A stretch of 64,000 nt of DNA from an uncultured Clostridium sp. (lineage in GTDB: Bacteria; Bacillota; Clostridia; Lachnospirales; Lachnospiraceae): assembly GCA_947178445.1 (NCBI GenBank), contig CAMWYJ010000014.1, positions 1 through 64,000 on the forward strand. Direction: 5' to 3'. A program made the position numbers and the translations under genes. Positions 1-7,668 of the stretch are shown here, piece after piece. The notes beneath the pieces were generated by a model. It was not told where the DNA came from and ran no database searches. It saw only the letters and a program-made list of their open reading frames with translations. Numbering within the stretch: position 1 is the stretch's first letter; the number at the start of each line of letters is the position of its first letter.

Positions 1-21
1 CGAACTTAGTGTGAAAGTGTG

Positions 22-52
22 CCTTGGCTGCGAGGTGTTTTCGAGCCTAGTA
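22..52 (+). repeat. Dispersed repeat, copy A
   Basis: This stretch of about 30 bp matches, in reverse orientation, positions 39833-39859 inside the inverted-repeat element before murG. The shared core reads TTTCGAGCCTAGTA, preceded by GAGGT and CTTGGC. The first 180 bases of the window contain no convincing gene. A 73-codon open frame covers the repeat but has no ribosome binding site or family resemblance. The window edge cuts off whatever lies further left. Confidence 0.55.
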
Positions 53-183
53 CCATTACGCAGGCAACGGAGCGCAAGCGTGCCCAAAAGAAACTCAGAC
101 ACATGGAATCCAGATTTTACAATCTCTAACAACAGAGAAATCCGCAACCTCAACACCACGTTAAACGGAAATTTATTTTTAAA

Positions 184-211
184 CACAATAAAAGCCGGTC
201 AAAGACCGACT
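184..211 (-). terminator. Flagellin transcription terminator
   Basis: Read on the minus strand, a 7-bp stem (GTCGGTC/GACCGGC) with a TTT loop is followed by TTTTATTG. It starts 23 bases past the flagellin stop codon, a typical intrinsic terminator position. Confidence 0.75.
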
Positions 212-233
212 TCTATTGCCAATAATTGTTAAA

Positions 234-1049
234 TTACTGAAGTAATGATAATACACTCTGGTTAGACTGGTTAGCTTGTGCAAGCATAGACTGTGCAGCC
301 TGCTGCAGAATGTTGTTCTTGCTGTAGTTAACCATCTCTGTAGCCATATCAGTATCTCTGATCTGAGACTCAGCAGATGTTAAGTTCTCAGAGTAGTTCT
401 CCAGATTGTTAATTGTGTACTCCAATCTGTTCTGAATAGCACCAAGTAATGAACGCTGTGCAGATACATTCTTGATTGCTGACTGAATCTGACCGATTGC
501 TGCAGATGCACTAGCAGCATCAGAAACTTTTGTCTTTGTAAGACCTAACTTCTTCAAAGATGTACCACTGATAGCAATCTTAAGCAATTCACCCTGATTA
601 GCACCAACCTGAAGATTCTTACCACTGCTCATTGTACCATCCAATAACTTCGTTCCGTTGAACTCAGCCTTCTTGGTGATAGAGCAGATCTCCTGCTTCA
701 ACTGTGAAATCTCATCCTGAATTGTCTGACGGTCTTCTGATGCGTTAACATCATTACGAGCCTTGATAGCAAGCTCACCCATTCTCTGAAGGATGGAATG
801 AATCTCATTCATGTTACCTTCTGCTGTCTGGATAAGAGAAATACCGTCCTCAGCATTCTTAACTGCCTGATTCAGACCACGAATCTGATTTCTCATCTTC
901 TCAGAAATAGAAAGACCAGCTGCATCATCAGCTGCACGGTTTACCTGATAACCGGAAGATAACTTCTCAGTAGACTTAGCTACAGCCTTCACGTTCTGTC
1001 CTAACATTCTGTTAGTGTTTACTGCTTGCATGTTGTGTTGTACTACCAT
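234..1049 (-). CDS. hag: Flagellin (short type)
   Basis: This is the structural filament subunit, exported by the flagellar type III system and polymerised outside the cell. The 271-residue protein has the conserved N-terminal D0/D1 helices (SSGYQVNRAADDAAGLSIS near residues 33-51 and GISLIQTAEG near 69-78). It also has the conserved C-terminal helix ending in SVLSLLQ, with almost no variable D2/D3 insert between. The ATG at 1049 is chosen because AAGGAGGA sits just upstream. A further in-frame ATG at 1091 falls in the leader hairpin and has no ribosome binding site. The TLR5-contact segment reads RMGELAIKA, lacking the arginine found in the second flagellin of this window. It is the last gene of the flagellar locus and has its own sigma-28-like promoter and terminator. 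Confidence 0.95.
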   Translation of the reverse strand: MVVQHNMQAVNTNRMLGQNVKAVAKSTEKLSSGYQVNRAADDAAGLSISEKMRNQIRGLNQAVKNAEDGISLIQTAEGNMNEIHSILQRMGELAIKARNDVNASEDRQTIQDEISQLKQEICSITKKAEFNGTKLLDGTMSSGKNLQVGANQGELLKIAISGTSLKKLGLTKTKVSDAASASAAIGQIQSAIKNVSAQRSLLGAIQNRLEYTINNLENYSENLTSAESQIRDTDMATEMVNYSKNNILQQAAQSMLAQANQSNQSVLSLLQ

Positions 1050-1055
1050 AATAAA

Positions 1056-1091
1056 TTCCTCCTTGAATATAATGTCGCTTCCCTGCGACAT
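1056..1091 (-). promoter_or_regulatory. Candidate CsrA-binding leader of flagellin mRNA
   Basis: On the minus strand a perfect 7-bp stem (ATGTCGC/GCGACAT, 1072-1091) presents the loop AGGGAA, which contains GGA. Eight bases later comes the Shine-Dalgarno AAGGAGGA, a second GGA site. A hairpin-loop GGA plus one overlapping the ribosome binding site is the known CsrA-target layout of B. subtilis hag, and csrA and fliW are encoded about 4 kb away. Binding itself is inferred. Confidence 0.6.
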
Positions 1092-1196
1092 GTACTAGCG
1101 GTTATTCCGCCGTAAATAGTTTCTATAATATCTTCCACACTCGGAAGTTATTACCATGCAATCCAATATGTAGTTGTTATATATCTTACATTATAT

Positions 1197-1222
1197 ATAT
1201 CGGAAACTTTTTTTTAATATTA
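1197..1222 (-). promoter_or_regulatory. Sigma-28-like promoter of flagellin
   Basis: Minus strand: a TAAT -35-like element, a 15-bp spacer and CCGATAT as -10. It lies about 150 bp before the flagellin start, which leaves a long leader holding the CsrA-like hairpin. The same motif recurs before flgM, flgL and mreB. Confidence 0.65.
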
Positions 1223-1286
1223 ACACTTTTTATAATTTTTTTCAAAGAAAATTTTTATAATTTTCTTTGAAACAATATATAGGTGT

Positions 1287-1763
1287 CTACTGTTTTTTAT
1301 CCACAAAATATGCATCCATAACCTTGGAATTATTCATGGTTTTAAAATAATTTTGTGCAACATTTGCCTGGGTTTTCGAAGTAGAATACTCTGACCGGAC
1401 TTTGGAAAACAATACACTAAAACGATTCCGGTTTCTCTCTTCTAATACCTGGATTTCATTTGCTATTTCCGTACAAATACGAATATGCTCCTGTAATGTC
1501 AAAACATCCTGCTCATATTTTGTGATATTATTCCGTATCTCAGAACAGACACGATCATAAACTGACTGAAACCCTTCGTCTAAATAATTAACTCTCGCAA
1601 TCTGAATTTCCTTTTCGTTCAGAGTTTTCTCCATCTCCTCCGATGAATAAACTTCCTGTTTACTAATCCGTTCTTGCTCCTTGGTAATCTCAAGAATCTT
1701 ACGCAACGTCTCTTCTTTTTTTGTTATCGTATCAATTAAAACCTGAACGTAATTTTCATCCAT
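1287..1763 (-). CDS. FliT/FlgN-like flagellar export chaperone
   Basis: This is a 158-residue, almost entirely helical, highly charged protein encoded 15 bp after fliS, the usual place for a FliT-type chaperone. Sequence similarity to named chaperones is weak, so the role rests on position, size and coiled-coil character (heptad-rich from about residue 10 to 115). A start at 1763 is supported by AGGTAGGAGA immediately upstream. In B. subtilis the equivalent FliT binds FliD. The gene ends about 85 bp before the flagellin promoter, so flagellin is transcribed separately. Confidence 0.6.
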   Translation of the reverse strand: MDENYVQVLIDTITKKEETLRKILEITKEQERISKQEVYSSEEMEKTLNEKEIQIARVNYLDEGFQSVYDRVCSEIRNNITKYEQDVLTLQEHIRICTEIANEIQVLEERNRNRFSVLFSKVRSEYSTSKTQANVAQNYFKTMNNSKVMDAYFVDKKQ

Positions 1764-1778
1764 TCTCCTACCTCATTC

Positions 1779-2159
1779 CTAGTTACGTGGATCTTTTGCC
1801 GCTTTCATCACCTGTCGCCAAATATCACGTAACTCCCGCAGTTGTACTAATACCTCTGCCACATCTGCCGGATTCTTTGAAATATTTGCTGCCGTCATCC
1901 GGTCGAATATAAAAGTATAAATAATATCAAAATCCTTTGCTACCGGATAATCAAAATTAAGTGTACTCTGTAATTCTACAATAATATTCCTTGCTTTCTG
2001 GATGTTCAGATTCGCTTTCTCTACATCCTTTTTCTCCATTGCCATCTGGGCAATATTACAAAACTTAATTGCGCCCTCATAAAGCATCAATGTAAGTTCT
2101 GCCGGAGTTGCAGTAGTTACCTTATTGGTTCCATATGCTGCCATTGGATTATATGCCAT
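1779..2159 (-). CDS. fliS: Flagellar export chaperone FliS
   Basis: FliS binds the C-terminal disordered end of flagellin in the cytoplasm and prevents premature polymerisation. At 126 residues it has normal family length. The N-terminal pattern (YxxxxVxTATPAELTLMLYEGAI, residues about 9-31) and the four-helix amphipathic profile are typical. GAGGTGAAGAC precedes the ATG. It lies between fliD and the FliT-like gene, the standard fliD-fliS-fliT order. A second, divergent FliS-like protein is encoded at 26871-27338. Confidence 0.93.
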   Translation of the reverse strand: MAYNPMAAYGTNKVTTATPAELTLMLYEGAIKFCNIAQMAMEKKDVEKANLNIQKARNIIVELQSTLNFDYPVAKDFDIIYTFIFDRMTAANISKNPADVAEVLVQLRELRDIWRQVMKAAKDPRN

Positions 2160-2278
2160 GTCTTCACCTCATATGTCCTAATCAATCTGTATCACAAATC
2201 CACCATAGAATAAGCTGTTTAATACTATGAAAGAAGGATTGCAAAATCCTTCTTTCACTTAGCTATCTCTCTATGCTA

Positions 2279-4258
2279 TCAACCACCAAACAATTGCGAA
2301 ATGTAAGTCTGTTGAGACTGAAGCTTCGCCAAAGCACTTTCCATGGCCGCAAACTGTTTATAATATTTATCTTCCTCTGCCAATGCCTTATCCTGTAATG
2401 TGCTAACTCTGTCTTTATAATTATCAATCTCTTTATCAAGCTGTTTATCATTATAAAACGTCAATGCACTACTTAAATCCCTATTGCTGTTCATTGCCTT
2501 CAAAAGATTATTATATATCTCTGAACCAAGCGTTGAAAAAGTCTTTTCCACTGCAGATGGATTCTTGTTGATAGCTGCCATCAGCTCGTTATCAAAGTCC
2601 ATGAAGTCAGCATCATCTTCATCACCATAAATATGAAGCTTGCCTCTTTCTGTGTAGACACTGGTGTTAATTCCAAAAGAAGTCAATGAATAATTCTTTT
2701 TTGTTCCGTCTGACAGGGTAACAGAAACCTGCTTATTCAACGTAGAACGCATACTGGATAATAAAGAATTTATTGTATCATCTCTTCTTAACAGGGATGC
2801 TTTAATAACGCCTTCCCATTTCTCAACTTCTTCATCACTCATCGCTGCTTTTTCATCCTCTGTCAATGGCTCATAGTCCTTCACTCTTTTAGCATTATAC
2901 AAAGTATTCATCTCTTCAATTAAATCATTATATGATTTAACAAATTCTTTTACTTTATCATAGATACCTTTTGAATCTGTACCGACATTAAAGGTCTGTG
3001 TTTCCCCCTCCTCAGTCGCTTCAATAGTAAGACCATTAATACTAAAGGTTGAACTTGCCTGTTCATATCTCACACCATTATATTCAATTACTGCGTTCTT
3101 CGCATCGATACGTCCTTCATCACCCTCTTGTAAATCAAGACCAAGCTTTGCCAATGTATCAGAATCTGCATCAACAGTAAATTTATTCTTTTCACCGGTT
3201 CCCTTAGCATTCAGATAAAATCTTCCCTGACCGGCATCATAATTTGCCTCAATCCCGAGTTTTGCCATCTTCTCAGCCAAACTCTTTAATGTTGTTTTGC
3301 GGTCTACTGTAATGGCATTTCCATTGATTTTAATCTCTGTACCTTCTGCAATCCCTAAGTCCACCAGCTTGGTATTCGCTGTTACCTTTGCATCTGCAGT
3401 CTCAATCTCTTGATAAAACTTTGTAGCACCGCCAATTGTGGTAACAGGATCCTTATCTGCATCACTTGTCTTTGATTCAATTAAAGTTCCTTCTTCGTTC
3501 GTTGTGATTCCAAAAATTTTAGCAGTACTGTCATCTGCTGCGGTCACTTTCACGTCATAACCACCTGAAAAAACAGTTACTGTCTCTCCGGTATCATTTT
3601 GAATCTCGCTTTGAACTGCTGACTCATTACTCATACGGAAATTGCCTGCAGCAAAATCCACCTTAACACCAGAACCCTCTAACTGCCTGTTAATATTCGC
3701 AACAATATCATCTACCGTGGCATCATCACCCAAAGCATTACCATTCTCATCAATTCCGGCTTTAACAGTGTATTCCTGTCCATTCGCAGATACTTTAAAT
3801 TCTGCGTTCTTGAGCTGGTTCCCAATTGAATTCCCAATGTTATCCTTCAAATCAGAAAGCTTCATTGTTCCATCTGTCGCAGCCTTATACGAAGTCGCTG
3901 TATATGTTTTATCGTTAATCTTCTTACTGGTCCACATCTGTGCAGTCGCTGTACTGATTACTTTTACTCTGTGCGTACCATTTACCGCATCACTTCCTGC
4001 AGTTACTTTAACACCGGTCAAATTCCCGGTTGCTGCCTTGGCTCTATAAGTTGATACACTTCTAAATGTAGACAATGCTCCTTTATAGAAATCCATAATC
4101 TTGGTATTCAAAGCAGTCCATGCTTCTTTCTTCCATTCTAATTTTGTCTGCTGTTTCTTTACATTATTAACCTTTGTCTGATAAGCCTCAGACAACTGAC
4201 TTACAAGACTTTCTGTATCTAATCCAGACACCAAACCTGTCATTCTAATTCCTGCCAT
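2279..4258 (-). CDS. fliD: Flagellar filament cap protein FliD (HAP2)
   Basis: FliD forms the pentameric cap at the filament tip that folds and inserts flagellin. The 659-residue product begins with the family hallmark (VSGLDTESLVSQL near residues 10-22) and an N-terminal coiled coil. A large central D2/D3 region follows, and the end is a long C-terminal coiled coil with IDNYKDRVSTLQDKALAEED near residue 610. It is at the long end of the family range because the middle is expanded. AAGGAGGAGATAGT precedes the ATG. It is 13 bp downstream of flaG and probably in one operon with it. Confidence 0.94.
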   Translation of the reverse strand: MAGIRMTGLVSGLDTESLVSQLSEAYQTKVNNVKKQQTKLEWKKEAWTALNTKIMDFYKGALSTFRSVSTYRAKAATGNLTGVKVTAGSDAVNGTHRVKVISTATAQMWTSKKINDKTYTATSYKAATDGTMKLSDLKDNIGNSIGNQLKNAEFKVSANGQEYTVKAGIDENGNALGDDATVDDIVANINRQLEGSGVKVDFAAGNFRMSNESAVQSEIQNDTGETVTVFSGGYDVKVTAADDSTAKIFGITTNEEGTLIESKTSDADKDPVTTIGGATKFYQEIETADAKVTANTKLVDLGIAEGTEIKINGNAITVDRKTTLKSLAEKMAKLGIEANYDAGQGRFYLNAKGTGEKNKFTVDADSDTLAKLGLDLQEGDEGRIDAKNAVIEYNGVRYEQASSTFSINGLTIEATEEGETQTFNVGTDSKGIYDKVKEFVKSYNDLIEEMNTLYNAKRVKDYEPLTEDEKAAMSDEEVEKWEGVIKASLLRRDDTINSLLSSMRSTLNKQVSVTLSDGTKKNYSLTSFGINTSVYTERGKLHIYGDEDDADFMDFDNELMAAINKNPSAVEKTFSTLGSEIYNNLLKAMNSNRDLSSALTFYNDKQLDKEIDNYKDRVSTLQDKALAEEDKYYKQFAAMESALAKLQSQQTYISQLFGG

Positions 4259-4270
4259 ACTATCTCCTCC

Positions 4271-4699
4271 TTATCTCTTCTCATCTACTAAAAGACCAGC
4301 CAGTTCCAATGATTTTGCAATCATATCTAAAGTCTTTTCTGGTGGGATTTCTTTAATCACTTCATCCGTCTCAGAATCTTTAACTGTAATCATAATCCTA
4401 TTTGTCTTTTCATGAAACTTAAACTCACACTGTGTATGCGTTAGTCTAATCTTCTTATTGATTTCAGAGACTGCATTCTTAATCTTCTCCGGAGACACTT
4501 CAGAAAGATTCTTTCCTTCATCATTTGCGTTGTTCTCCTTCTCCTGCCCATCCTTTGGCTCATAGCCAGACTGCCTTCCTGTTACAGGTGCAACCTGCTG
4601 CGGCTTAACCTGTACATTTTCACCACTATCCACAGTGACCGGCTCGCTTACTCTGTTTACCTGGCTTACTACATTTGACTTAATTGATTCGATCGCCAT
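4271..4699 (-). CDS. flaG: FlaG family flagellar protein
   Basis: FlaG-family proteins influence filament length and are usually encoded beside fliD. The 142-residue product has a polar, disordered N-terminal half. A conserved C-terminal FlaG domain (about residues 70-140) ends with EIPPEKTLDMIAKSLELAGL. The ATG at 4699 is preferred over an in-frame start 12 codons earlier because GGAGGT lies 8 bases upstream. Its leader is unusually rich in GGA motifs (4750-4788), which suggests CsrA control. Confidence 0.85.
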   Translation of the reverse strand: MAIESIKSNVVSQVNRVSEPVTVDSGENVQVKPQQVAPVTGRQSGYEPKDGQEKENNANDEGKNLSEVSPEKIKNAVSEINKKIRLTHTQCEFKFHEKTNRIMITVKDSETDEVIKEIPPEKTLDMIAKSLELAGLLVDEKR

Positions 4700-4749
4700 T
4701 CTTATCCACCTCCATGTGAAATTCAAAACAAACATTTACTGCAATGTAA

Positions 4750-4788
4750 CCATCCGCTTAACAGTCCGATTTTCCTTCATCCTGTCCG
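4750..4788 (-). promoter_or_regulatory. GGA-rich leader, candidate CsrA target
   Basis: On the minus strand five GGA trinucleotides occur within about 37 bases, between the putative flaG promoter and the flaG ribosome binding site, which itself has two more GGA. GGA is the core of CsrA sites. The clustering is seen in the sequence; the regulation is inferred. Confidence 0.4.
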
Positions 4789-4834
4789 CATGATAGCTCT
4801 CAAAATACTTATGCATAAATATTCCTCAATAACT

Positions 4835-4862
4835 TTATCGGTTATTATCTGTCTATATATTA
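4835..4862 (-). promoter_or_regulatory. Candidate sigma-28-like promoter of flaG-fliD-fliS
   Basis: Minus strand: TAAT, a 17-bp spacer and CCGATAA. The spacer is one or two bases longer than in the other flagellar promoters of the window, so this is weaker. It would give a leader of about 125 nt before flaG. Confidence 0.4.
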
Positions 4863-5094
4863 TAACCTTTTGTTATTTTTTTCAAATAAATTTAAATATT
4901 TTTTTACAAAATATAAAAAAATACTACTTTTATCAACATATAGTGTTTTATTGTTAATACAAATACTACTACAGCAGGGATGAACCCTGCACCCCTGCCG
5001 TCACGAATATTATGCATATCTGTTTCAAACTTCACAATATATTATTTTATTTGTTACCTGTATATCTGTATCAAATCGTATAATACCAAATCAT
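4863..5094. other. AT-rich intergenic region between csrA and flaG
   Basis: No gene is supported here. The stretch is very AT-rich around 4860-4960. A perfect 6-bp hairpin with a 5-base loop (4974-4990, minus strand GCAGGG/CCCTGC) follows the csrA stop by about 105 bases. It lacks a strong T-tract, so a terminator role is possible but not shown. Confidence 0.4.
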
Positions 5095-5313
5095 TTACTG
5101 AAATAATTTTTTCAGACTTTCCGGAACAGTATCCGAAGCAGCTTCCTTGTTTGCTTCCTTAATCTGTGTATATACTTCTTCCCGGTAAATCGGAACGGAT
5201 TTTGGAGCTGTGATACCAATCTTAACCTGTTCCCCTTTGACCTCAAGTATTGTAATCTCAATATCGTTCCCAATCATAATGGATTCATTTTCTTTTCTGG
5301 ATAAAGCCAACAT
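5095..5313 (-). CDS. csrA: Carbon storage regulator / translational regulator CsrA
   Basis: CsrA is a small RNA-binding homodimer that blocks translation of flagellin by binding GGA motifs. The 72-residue protein starts [15 protein letters not shown] and keeps the conserved strand segment [16 protein letters not shown] and IYREEVY. The ATG at 5313 matches the family N-terminus. A GTG three codons earlier is also possible but would overlap the fliW stop. Only 1 bp separates it from fliW, giving the conserved fliW-csrA pair in which FliW antagonises CsrA. Candidate targets are the hag and flaG leaders nearby. Confidence 0.95.
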   Translation of the reverse strand: MLALSRKENESIMIGNDIEITILEVKGEQVKIGITAPKSVPIYREEVYTQIKEANKEAASDTVPESLKKLFQ

Positions 5314-5314
5314 A

Positions 5315-5779
5315 TTATTCACCCGCCTTTTCTTTCATTTTCTGTACGGATTCATATACATTGAATTTCACTGAATAATCCTCATTCTCCACAATCAACT
5401 GCACACCCTTTTTTGTTGAAGCATTGATTATAAAAGGAGCTTTCATATTTGCCGTCACTTTTTTCATATCGGAAGGCACCGTCAAAGCAAGCAAAAACAA
5501 TAAATCCTCATCTACCGGATTATCAAGCGTTTCTAACAATTCATCCTCAATCATTGGGATATATTCATCGGTAATTGCCAGCGGATCAATCACTGGTAAT
5601 GCCAATGCCGGTTCGTCTAATGACTGCAGCCAACTGATTCTTGTCTCACTTCTGTCATCTTCATCATACATAATCGCATATTTTTTAAAGTCCTCAAATC
5701 CAATAATTCCATTCGGAAATTCAAGAATTTTTTCATCATCTAATTCGACTTCACCAAAAAATTTTGTCAATACCCTCAT
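5315..5779 (-). CDS. fliW: Flagellar assembly factor FliW
   Basis: FliW binds CsrA, and alternatively free flagellin, so flagellin translation is matched to secretion. The 154-residue product begins [19 protein letters not shown] and continues with [15 protein letters not shown], both strongly characteristic of the family. Length is normal. It is immediately upstream of csrA and downstream of flgL, as in Bacillus (flgL-fliW-csrA-hag). A short non-coding gap of 178 bp separates it from flgL. Confidence 0.95.
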   Translation of the reverse strand: MRVLTKFFGEVELDDEKILEFPNGIIGFEDFKKYAIMYDEDDRSETRISWLQSLDEPALALPVIDPLAITDEYIPMIEDELLETLDNPVDEDLLFLLALTVPSDMKKVTANMKAPFIINASTKKGVQLIVENEDYSVKFNVYESVQKMKEKAGE

Positions 5780-5957
5780 ATTTTTCTCCTTTCACAAGCA
5801 ATTGCTCTGTTGCGGCAGCCCCCGATTCCAGCCTACAGACCTGTAGCACATTCAGAGGCTATAACATATATAGTCAAAGAATCCGATCCTCCGCCACCGA
5901 CGGCTTCAAACGAACCGGATTCCACTATAGCATAGCTCCTTGCCAAGCTGCAACATT

Positions 5958-7478
5958 TTAGAGATAATCCAGCAATGTCTTCTGAACCACATTACTTGTC
6001 GTTGCCAGAGCCGACTCGTACACAAGCTCTGCCTGATAAAGCTCAAGAGCTGCTTCCTCTGTTTCAATATCTTCATTTGAAGATTTGAGTTCCTTAAAAT
6101 TATCCAACTGTTCAATGACACGGGTTTCAATCAGCTCTAATTTTGAATAATTCGTACCAACGATTGCCTGTTGCGCACTTACATCATTCATAAAGTTCTG
6201 GAAGTTCGTCATATTCCTTCCAAAAAGCTTCTGCATATCCTCACGCTTCATGGCAAGCTCCACATCCGCATCTTCTAACATTTTATTAATCTGTTCGACT
6301 GCATCCTCATCATCCATATACTTTGGATCTGACAAATATCCTTTTAGCTTTTGAATTGCACTCTCAATATCCAATACATTCTGCACCGCTGTTGCCATAT
6401 CATCTATATCATTACCGATATCATGGGTTATAATATTCCGCCCCTCGGCATTCACGGTAATATACTGGTTAAAATTAACCTCATACCGAATCGGCTGTCC
6501 CTCATCTGTTACCGTATATTCGGTTGTCTTAACAGAGCCATCTGCTTCTTCCTTGTATTGTGTACAATTAAAGTACATCTCCGGACGCAAATCCCCTACT
6601 GCAAAATCAGACTTATTATAATTTACGGTCAGATTCTGTGCCTTCTTTATAGATTCATAAATATCGTCTCCGAATACAATCTCTCCTGTCTCCGGAATAA
6701 AATGAATCTCTTCCGCCCCGACATTATAATAATCCGCTGAATCTGCAACAGACATAACTGTCATTGTTGGTAATGTAATCGTATTACCGTCTTTATCTGT
6801 TGCGACAATTGATAAATCATTGCCATTTAAGGCGCCTTTGTCTAATTTGTCATACGCAAGCTGTAATGTATAAGCATTCGCTCTTGTTGGCGAGGTATAA
6901 GGATCCCCGTCTTCCAAAATCCCATCCAGGTTATCCACATTAATCTCATTAAGCACCACACTTTTTGAGCGGATCTTATCCGGCGAAAGCTCCTCCGTAA
7001 TACTGTATGCCATTCCATTCTTGGCTGCTTCATTTTGGAATATAAGATTTGTCTCTGTCTTATAACCGGAAAAAAGATATCTTCCGGCATAAGTCGTACC
7101 ACCCTCACTATAGATTCCATCCTTCAGGGAGCGGAGCTCATTAATGATTTTATTTCTGTCTCCCGTACTGAAGGTATCATTTGCTCCCTGCTCCGCATAC
7201 TCATACACGCTTTGCATACGGCTAAGAATATTCTCAATAGATGATTGCGTTGTATCAAGCCAGGACAATGCATCCTTAATATTCTTATTCTTATATTGAT
7301 CTAACTGGTCACAGGTTGTTCGGAGCTTAAGTGCTCTAATTGCAACAACCGGATCCTCTGAAGGTGCCGATATTTTCTTGCCTGATGTAACCTGATCATT
7401 CAATCTGCTAACTCTCTGCATGGATTTTTGCATATTACGCAGCGAACTGCTTGTTACCATATGATTCGTTACCCGCAT
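5958..7478 (-). CDS. flgL: Flagellar hook-filament junction protein FlgL (HAP3)
   Basis: FlgL forms the second junction ring between hook and filament. The N-terminus (MRVTNHMVTSSSLRNMQ, then SGKKISAPSEDPVVAIRAL) and the C-terminus (EEAALELYQAELVYESALATTSNVVQKTLLDYL region) are family-typical. At 506 residues it is well above the usual 300 or so. The extra sequence lies in the centre (about residues 150-370), so it probably carries an enlarged surface domain. ATAGGAGAG precedes the ATG. A sigma-28-like promoter overlaps the end of the preceding flgK gene. Confidence 0.93.
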   Translation of the reverse strand: MRVTNHMVTSSSLRNMQKSMQRVSRLNDQVTSGKKISAPSEDPVVAIRALKLRTTCDQLDQYKNKNIKDALSWLDTTQSSIENILSRMQSVYEYAEQGANDTFSTGDRNKIINELRSLKDGIYSEGGTTYAGRYLFSGYKTETNLIFQNEAAKNGMAYSITEELSPDKIRSKSVVLNEINVDNLDGILEDGDPYTSPTRANAYTLQLAYDKLDKGALNGNDLSIVATDKDGNTITLPTMTVMSVADSADYYNVGAEEIHFIPETGEIVFGDDIYESIKKAQNLTVNYNKSDFAVGDLRPEMYFNCTQYKEEADGSVKTTEYTVTDEGQPIRYEVNFNQYITVNAEGRNIITHDIGNDIDDMATAVQNVLDIESAIQKLKGYLSDPKYMDDEDAVEQINKMLEDADVELAMKREDMQKLFGRNMTNFQNFMNDVSAQQAIVGTNYSKLELIETRVIEQLDNFKELKSSNEDIETEEAALELYQAELVYESALATTSNVVQKTLLDYL

Positions 7479-7641
7479 TGTCTCTCTCCTATCCGGTTAC
7501 TCCGTTAACCTCACATAATTACTGTTACATCCCTTAACAGCTAAATATTTAAAGCCAGATATCATGCGGCATTCATCAAATAACTATATTCCCATGTTCA
7601 TTTGACACGTTATACCGCAAAAACACTATCCACTATTCAAT

Positions 7642-7668
7642 ATATCGGCACATCAGCCGGTCTGATTA
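7642..7668 (-). promoter_or_regulatory. Sigma-28-like promoter of flgL-fliW-csrA
   Basis: Minus strand: TAAT, 16-bp spacer, CCGATAT. The -35 part lies inside the last codons of the upstream flgK copy. It matches the spacing and sequence of the promoter before flgM. Confidence 0.5.

Noticed and set aside
11..232. 73-codon plus-strand frame at the window start
   Set aside because: It runs through the dispersed repeat and the flagellin terminator; similar spurious peptides are expected wherever such repeats occur.
3642..4049. 135-codon plus-strand frame
   Set aside because: Antisense to fliD, no ribosome binding site, not protein-like in composition.
4740..4830. Possible c-di-GMP riboswitch in the flaG leader
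   Set aside because: The conserved GEMM core and tetraloop-receptor features are not present; the GGA cluster explains the composition better.
4974..4990. tRNA-like or riboswitch-like GC-rich hairpin after csrA
   Set aside because: Only one 6-bp stem; no T-loop, acceptor pairing or conserved riboswitch core.
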